Positions 59,653-64,000 of a stretch of 64,000 nt of DNA are shown piece by piece (position 1 is the first letter of the stretch; the number at the start of each line of letters is the position of its first letter). The notes below the pieces were generated by a model. It was not told the DNA's origin. It was given only the letters and a program-made list of their open reading frames with translations, and made no database searches. Origin of the DNA: CAXMMR01 sp965198995 (GTDB taxonomy: Bacteria > Pseudomonadota > Alphaproteobacteria > Acetobacterales > Acetobacteraceae). The translations under genes and the position numbers were made by a program. Where the stretch lies: the NCBI GenBank assembly GCA_965198995.1, contig CBDAQG010000002.1, positions 2,604,001 through 2,668,000 of the forward strand, read 5' to 3'.

Positions 59653-60938
59653 CAGATCTTCTCCATCGGCTTGGCGGTCGCGCCACTCGGCAGCGGCCCG
59701 CCACCACCCCGTGGCGGCCGCGGCCCAAGCACCGGGCGGCTGATGCTCTCCGGCAGCGGCAGCGGACGCTCGATCTTGCCGAGCAGCGGCAGCAGCACCA
59801 GGAAGTGCAGGAAGTAGTAGGTGGTGGCGATGCGGCCGATCAGCACCCAGGCACCCTGCGGCGGGTGGGCGCCGACGAAGCCCAGCGCCACCATCGCGAT
59901 GACCAGCAGCACCATCATGTTGCGGTAGATCGGACGGAAGCGCGCCGAGCGCACCGGCGAGGTGTCGAGCCACGGCAGCACGAACAGCAGCGCGATCGAG
60001 CCGAACATGCAGGCTACACCACCAAGCTTGTTCGGCACCGAGCGCAGGATGGCGTAGAACGGCAGGAAGTACCACTCCGGCACGATCTCGTTCGGCGTCA
60101 CCAGCGGGTTGGCGGGGATGTAGTTGTCCGCATGCCCCAGGTAGTTCGGTGCGAAGAACACCAGCACCGAAAACACCAGCAGGTAGACGCAGAGGCCGAC
60201 GCTGTCCTTCATCGTGTAGTACGGATGGAACGGCACGGTGTCCTGCGGGCTCTTCACGTCGATGCCGAGCGGGTTGTTCGAGCCGGTTATGTGCAGCGCC
60301 ACGACGTGCAAGAAGACCACGCCGGTGATCACGAACGGCAGCAAATAATGCAGTGAGAAGAACCGGTTGAGCGTCGGGTTGTCGACCGAGAAGCCGCCCC
60401 ACAGCCAGGTGACGATGGTGTTGCCCACCAGCGGAATGGCGGAGAACAGGTTGGTGATGACGGTCGCGCCCCAATACGACATCTGGCCCCAGGGCAGCAC
60501 GTAGCCCATGAAGGCGGTCGCCATCAGCAGCAGGAAGAGCACCACGCCGGTCATCCACAGCAGCTCGCGCGGCGCCTTGTAGGAGCCGTAATAGAGGCCG
60601 CGGAAGATGTGCGTGTAGATGATGATGAAGAACATCGACGCGCCGTTGGCGTGCACGTAGCGGATTAGCCAGCCGTAGTTCACGTCGCGCATGATGCGCT
60701 CGACGCTGTCGAAGGCGAGGTTGGTGTTCGCCGTGTAGTTCATCGCCAGGAAGATGCCGGTGGCGATCATGATCATCAGGTTGATCATCGCCAGGGCGCC
60801 GAAATTCCAGAAGTAGTTGAAATTTTTCGGCGTCGGGAAGGTCCCGTACTCTTTCTGCATCATCGTAAACACAGGCAGACGGGTATCAACCCAGTTGATC
60901 ACCGGGTTCTTGAAGTCGCTCTTGTGTAGACCGGCCAT
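59652..60938 (-). CDS. petB: Cytochrome b of the bc1 complex
   Basis: Haem b subunit (428 residues) with eight membrane helices. Qo-site PEWYF (EIVPEWYFLPFY) and paired haem-ligand His in the first four helices (RYVHANGAS and LLPFVITGVVFLHVVALH) are visible. Cyclic electron transfer in phototrophs depends on it. No petA (Rieske) lies upstream; the next gene is hemF on the other strand, which is unusual for an alphaproteobacterial pet operon. Confidence 0.96.
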   Translation of the reverse strand: MAGLHKSDFKNPVINWVDTRLPVFTMMQKEYGTFPTPKNFNYFWNFGALAMINLMIMIATGIFLAMNYTANTNLAFDSVERIMRDVNYGWLIRYVHANGASMFFIIIYTHIFRGLYYGSYKAPRELLWMTGVVLFLLLMATAFMGYVLPWGQMSYWGATVITNLFSAIPLVGNTIVTWLWGGFSVDNPTLNRFFSLHYLLPFVITGVVFLHVVALHITGSNNPLGIDVKSPQDTVPFHPYYTMKDSVGLCVYLLVFSVLVFFAPNYLGHADNYIPANPLVTPNEIVPEWYFLPFYAILRSVPNKLGGVACMFGSIALLFVLPWLDTSPVRSARFRPIYRNMMVLLVIAMVALGFVGAHPPQGAWVLIGRIATTYYFLHFLVLLPLLGKIERPLPLPESISRPVLGPRPPRGGGGPLPSGATAKPMEKI

Positions 60939-61147
60939 CTAACGGGGTTCCTTGACCACCAGCATCGCAATGCACCGGCGAACCCTCGCGTTGACGGACG
61001 GAAGAACCGACCGACGGCGCGACGGATGCGCCAGATCCGGGGCAGCCACCGGCAGCCCTCGTTCCAACACATAATAAGGAGGGCTCACCGAACCTGCAAC
61101 GGACGCGGCACCTGCCGGCCGCGCGCCGACGAGCTATGTATGCCGGC

Positions 61148-62041
61148 ATGACAAATCCCGCCGCGCCGCCGCCCCATGCCGAGCTGCAGGATGCCGCTCG
61201 CGGCTGGTTCGAAGCCTTGCGCGACCGCCTCTGCGCCTCGTTCGAGGCCATCGAGGCGGCGCATGCCGGCCCGTTGGCCGAGCGCCCCGCCGGACGCTTC
61301 GAACAGCGCGCCTGGACGCGGCCGACCGAGGACAGAAGCCCCGGCGGCGGCGGCGTGATGAGCCTGATGCGCGGCCGGGTGTTCGAGAAGGTCGGCGTCA
61401 ACGTCTCCACGGTGATGGGCGAGTTCAGCCCGGAGTTCCGCGGCCAGATCCCCGGTGCCGCCGAAGACCCGCGCTTCTGGGCCTCGGGCATCAGCGTGGT
61501 CGCGCATCTGCAGAGCCCGCGCGTGCCGGCGGCGCACATGAACACCCGCATGCTGGTGACCCGGCGCGGCTGGTTCGGCGGCGGGGGCGACATCACGCCG
61601 ATGCGCCCCGAGGCGCCGGAGGCGCTGCAGGACGCCGCCGACTTCCACGCCGCCTTCCGCGCCGCCTGCGACCGGCACGATCCGGCCTACTACCCACGCT
61701 TCAAGGCCGCCTGCGACACCTACTTCTACCTGCCGCACCGTGGCGAGACGCGCGGCCTCGGTGGCATCTTCTATGATCACTTCGACAGCGGCGACCCGGC
61801 GGCCGACTTCGCCCTCACCCGGGACGTCGGCCTCGCGTTCTGCGCCGAATACAGCAAGATTGTACGGCGGCGGGCTGTGGAACCCTGGACCCCGGCCGAG
61901 CGCGACCACCAGCTCGTGCGGCGCGGGCGCTACGTGGAGTTCAACCTGCTGCACGATCGCGGCACGCTTTTCGGACTGCGCACCGGCGGCAACACCGAGG
62001 CGATCCTGATGAGCTTGCCGCCGGAAGTGCGGTGGCCTTGA
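61148..62041 (+). CDS. hemF: Oxygen-dependent coproporphyrinogen III oxidase
   Basis: Aerobic HemF (297 residues). EDRSPGGGGVMSLMRGRVFEK, MNTRMLVTRRGWFGGGGDITPM and the YVEFNLLHDRGT motifs (each shown in part) are diagnostic. ATG 61148 is chosen over one 4 codons earlier. With AcsF this confirms that tetrapyrrole synthesis here relies on oxygen. A family B half-element follows the stop. Confidence 0.95.
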   Translation: MTNPAAPPPHAELQDAARGWFEALRDRLCASFEAIEAAHAGPLAERPAGRFEQRAWTRPTEDRSPGGGGVMSLMRGRVFEKVGVNVSTVMGEFSPEFRGQIPGAAEDPRFWASGISVVAHLQSPRVPAAHMNTRMLVTRRGWFGGGGDITPMRPEAPEALQDAADFHAAFRAACDRHDPAYYPRFKAACDTYFYLPHRGETRGLGGIFYDHFDSGDPAADFALTRDVGLAFCAEYSKIVRRRAVEPWTPAERDHQLVRRGRYVEFNLLHDRGTLFGLRTGGNTEAILMSLPPEVRWP

Positions 62042-62050
62042 GGGTGTGGT

Positions 62051-62110
62051 CAAGGAAGAAAGGCGAGGGCTCTGCCCTCGACCCGCTGGGGCCCAAGGCC
62101 GCAGACCCCA
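62051..62110. repeat. Family B half-element between hemF and flbT
   Basis: One arm (stems CGAGGGC/GCCCTCG and a decayed GGGGCC/GGCCGC) lies between convergent hemF and flbT. Only this arm is seen. Confidence 0.7.
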
Positions 62111-62134
62111 TCTGTTGAGGAGCCTTGCCGTGCC

Positions 62135-62548
62135 TCACTCAGCTGCCACCGCCGTCGGCCGGGCGCCTAGGGCGATGCCGTCCACCGTCCGGATGACCTC
62201 GCGGCAGAGCTTCAGCGCCTGGTAGCAATTGCCGGCTTCGAGCATGGCCAGGGCGTCCGCCAGGCTGGCCGCGCTGATCGGATCGGCGGCCGGATAGGCG
62301 GCGACGAGCCGGCGCGCCTCGGCCAGGCCGGATGCGCGCTCCTCGTCGTTGCCGACATAGGCTTGCTGCAGCGCGTAGTAGATGCGGCGCACGGGCGTCG
62401 TCGCGTCCGGCGCCATCATGAGCTGCTTGCCGAACAGAAAGCGCGCCGGCGCCGTCAGCTCGATGCGCGTCTTGTTGCGGAACCGGATGCCGGCGCCGTT
62501 CACGACCATCATGTCGCCTTGACGCATTTCCAGGACCAGGTTGGGCAT
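62135..62548 (-). CDS. flbT: Flagellar biosynthesis regulator FlbT
   Basis: FlbT (137 residues) couples flagellar assembly to flagellin translation in alphaproteobacteria. MPNLVLEMRQGDMMVVNGAGI start, FLFGKQLM and RRIYYALQQAYVG segments are diagnostic. GAGGAG lies 8 nt before the ATG at 62548. No other flagellar genes are in view, so it is isolated here, or marks the edge of a flagellar region elsewhere. Confidence 0.9.
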   Translation of the reverse strand: MPNLVLEMRQGDMMVVNGAGIRFRNKTRIELTAPARFLFGKQLMMAPDATTPVRRIYYALQQAYVGNDEERASGLAEARRLVAAYPAADPISAASLADALAMLEAGNCYQALKLCREVIRTVDGIALGARPTAVAAE

Positions 62549-62840
62549 GATGCTCCTCGACAGGCGGACGGCCGCTCGACCATGGCGGGCGAGGCCGGCT
62601 CCGGACTGGAGTGTGCCAGTCAAGACTTAACGAAAAGCTTCAGATATGGCTTAATTTTGGATGGCCGGCCTCGGGCCGTGCCCCCTCGCACTTGCCGCTG
62701 TCATCTGCGCAGCCCGCCTGCGCTCGCATTCTGCGGGCGACCGTCATGCGTCGCGGGCGGTGCGTGGCAGGCACGAAAGCGTGCACCATATCACCGCGAT
62801 GCGACGGACGGAGACGGGTCGGCATGGGGGTTTGGCGGTG
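62549..62840. other. Intergenic region flbT-xdhC
   Basis: A 292-nt divergent gap. I see a locally AT-rich stretch around 62625-62655 that could hold a promoter, but no defined motif, repeat or short gene I would support. Confidence 0.5.
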
Positions 62841-63158
62841 ATGGGCGACGAGGACGTGCTGGCCGAGGCAATCGGCTGGCGCCGCGACGGCGCCGGCGTG
62901 GCGCTGGCGACGGTGACGCAGACCTGGGGCAGCAGCCCGCGGCCGACCGGCAGCCAGCTCGCAATCGCCGCCGACGGCCGGCTGGCCGGCTCGGTCAGCG
63001 GCGGCTGCATCGAGGGCGCGGTGGCGCAGATCGGCCTCGAGGTGATCGCCAGCGGCGCGCCGCAACTGCTGGAGTATGGGGTCACCGACGAGCGCGCCTG
63101 GGAGGTCGGTCTGGCCTGCGGCGGCAGGCTGACCGTGTTCGTCGAGCGGCTCGAGTGA
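62841..63158 (+). CDS. XdhC-family protein, N-terminal (CoxI) domain
   Basis: A 105-residue XdhC/CoxI-type domain. GAGVALATVTQTWGSSPRPTGSQLAI (shown in part) and SVSGGCIEGAV are the hallmark, which includes the Cys implicated in handling the molybdenum cofactor. XdhC proteins mature molybdenum hydroxylases. Its stop overlaps the next gene (GTGA), the N- and C-terminal domains being separate genes. Confidence 0.85.
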   Translation: MGDEDVLAEAIGWRRDGAGVALATVTQTWGSSPRPTGSQLAIAADGRLAGSVSGGCIEGAVAQIGLEVIASGAPQLLEYGVTDERAWEVGLACGGRLTVFVERLE

Positions 63159-63865
63159 CGCCGCAGACCCAATCGGCGCTGACCGCCGCGGCGCAGGCCG
63201 GCCGCGCGGCCGCCCTGGCGACGCGGCTCGGCGACGGCCTGCAGCACGTGGTCGAGCCCGCCGGCGCGGCCTCGACGACGCTGCCGCCGGGCCTCGCCGA
63301 GGCGGCGCGGCGCGTGGTCGAGACCGACGTCAGCGCCATCGTCGAGCTGGCGGGCGAGGCCTGGTTCGTGCTGGCGCGCAACCCGCCGCTGCGGCTCGCC
63401 GTGATCGGCGCCGTGCACGTCGCCCAGGCGCTGGCGCCGCTCGCCACCGCACTCGGCTTCGCGGTGACGGTGATCGACCCGCGCGGCGCCTTTGCCACCG
63501 CCGCGCGCTTCCCGGGCGTGGCGCTCGACACCGCCTGGCCGGACGAGGCCCTGGCGGCGCTGCGGCCGGACCGGCGTTGCGCGGTGGTGACGCTCACCCA
63601 CGACCCGAAGCTGGACGACCCGGCGCTCGACGGGGCGCTGCGCTCCGAGGCGTTCTACATCGGCGCGCTCGGCTCGCGGCGCACCCATGCCGGGCGGCTG
63701 GACCGCTTGGCAGCCCTTGGCCACGATGCGGCAGCGCTGGCGCGGGTGCGCGGGCCGGTGGGGCTGCCGCTCGGCGCCGTCACCGCGCCCGAGATCGCGC
63801 TCTCCATCGTCGCCGAGATCATCGCCGTGCGCCGCCGCGCCGCGATCGCCGCCGGACGTGGATGA
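63155..63865 (+). CDS. XdhC-family protein, C-terminal Rossmann domain
   Basis: A 236-residue protein with an XdhC_C Rossmann fold (LAVIGAVHVAQALAPLATALGF, shown in part, and YIGALGSRRTHAGRLDRLAALG). GTG 63155 overlaps the upstream gene. The typical fusion has both domains in one chain; here they are split. A 26-bp repeat array begins 30 nt after the stop. Confidence 0.85.
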   Translation: MTPQTQSALTAAAQAGRAAALATRLGDGLQHVVEPAGAASTTLPPGLAEAARRVVETDVSAIVELAGEAWFVLARNPPLRLAVIGAVHVAQALAPLATALGFAVTVIDPRGAFATAARFPGVALDTAWPDEALAALRPDRRCAVVTLTHDPKLDDPALDGALRSEAFYIGALGSRRTHAGRLDRLAALGHDAAALARVRGPVGLPLGAVTAPEIALSIVAEIIAVRRRAAIAAGRG

Positions 63866-63895
63866 GGCCCTGTTGGTCAGCGCCGGGTCATGACG

Positions 63896-64000
63896 AGCAG
63901 CGCGGGCGCTGGATCATGGGCAACGACGCGGGCGTCGTGTCGTGAGGAACGACGCGGGCGTCGGATCATGAGGAACGACGCGGGCGTCGGATCATGAGGA
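63896..64000 (+). repeat. 26-bp tandem repeat array with overlapping mini-ORFs (truncated by window)
   Basis: Units start at 63896 (degenerate), 63922, 63948 and 63974, spacing exactly 26 bp, and run to the edge. Each unit reads ATG/GTG-x-AAC-GAC-GCG-GGC-GTC-x-TC-TGA, giving a nine-residue peptide such as MRNDAGVGS, and the stop of one overlaps the start of the next as ATGA or GTGA. Confidence 0.85.

Noticed and set aside
60939..61147. A Rieske (petA) gene upstream of petB
   Set aside because: The gap is about 210 nt with no frame carrying CTHLGC-like motifs; hemF follows on the other strand.

Overview
This 64-kb window, of very high GC content, is dominated by a complete photosynthesis gene cluster (PGC) of a purple alphaproteobacterium. 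The cluster runs from about 2.7 to 48.4 kb and encodes bacteriochlorophyll a synthesis, a spirilloxanthin-type carotenoid pathway, a type-2 reaction centre with tetraheme cytochrome, and LH1. An acetic-acid-bacterium relative (Acetobacteraceae, the Rhodopila/Rhodovastum/Acidisphaera/Acidiphilium group) is my best guess. It rests on gene content, notably an alcohol-dehydrogenase-type triheme cytochrome c in the puf operon, and on overall style; it is inference, not proof. The Mg-protoporphyrin ester cyclase is the oxygen-dependent AcsF, no bchE is seen, and no pucBA (LH2), pufQ, pufX or crtA is visible.

Layout. 0-2.7 kb: end of an Fe(III)-type ABC transporter (permease and ATPase, + strand). 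2.7-15.1 kb (- strand): the superoperon crtE-crtF-bchC-bchX-bchY-bchZ-pufB-pufA-pufL-pufM-pufC, continuing into a triheme cytochrome c and a 67-residue membrane protein. 15.5-18 kb (+): crtD-crtC. 18-39.8 kb (-): bchF-N-B-H-L-M-lhaA-puhA-B-C-orf-acsF-(puhE fused to a CobW-type GTPase)-hemA-bchI-bchD-bchO-orf-crtB, mostly stitched by 1-4 nt start/stop overlaps. 39.9-46.3 kb (+): the regulators ppaA/aerR and ppsR, then bchG, bchP, tspO, hemC. 46.8-48.4 kb: crtI. 48.6-64 kb: mostly non-photosynthetic genes (AEC permease, metF, an mlaC-like gene, folE, a carotenoid oxygenase, cspA, groES-groEL with two CIRCE operators, usg, mtnP, petB-petC without petA, hemF, flbT, split xdhC).

Regulation visible in sequence: two perfect TGT-N12-ACA PpsR/CrtJ palindromes upstream of bchC and in the crtE/crtD divergent region, a degenerate one at bchF/ppaA, an intercistronic hairpin between pufA and pufL, and paired CIRCE elements upstream of groES.

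Most notable: (1) a single uninterrupted reading frame joining PuhE (photosynthetic complex assembly protein) to a COG0523/CobW GTPase with a long His-rich loop, directly after acsF; (2) the ADH/gluconate-dehydrogenase-type triheme cytochrome c translationally coupled to pufC, suggesting a direct periplasmic electron route to the reaction centre; (3) two families of bipartite, inverted-paired palindromic intergenic elements whose copies supply C-terminal codons and stop codons of neighbouring genes; (4) an apparent frameshift in bchD and no usable start codon for crtC; (5) a 26-bp tandem repeat at the right edge in which each unit is a nine-codon mini-ORF overlapping the next by four bases.
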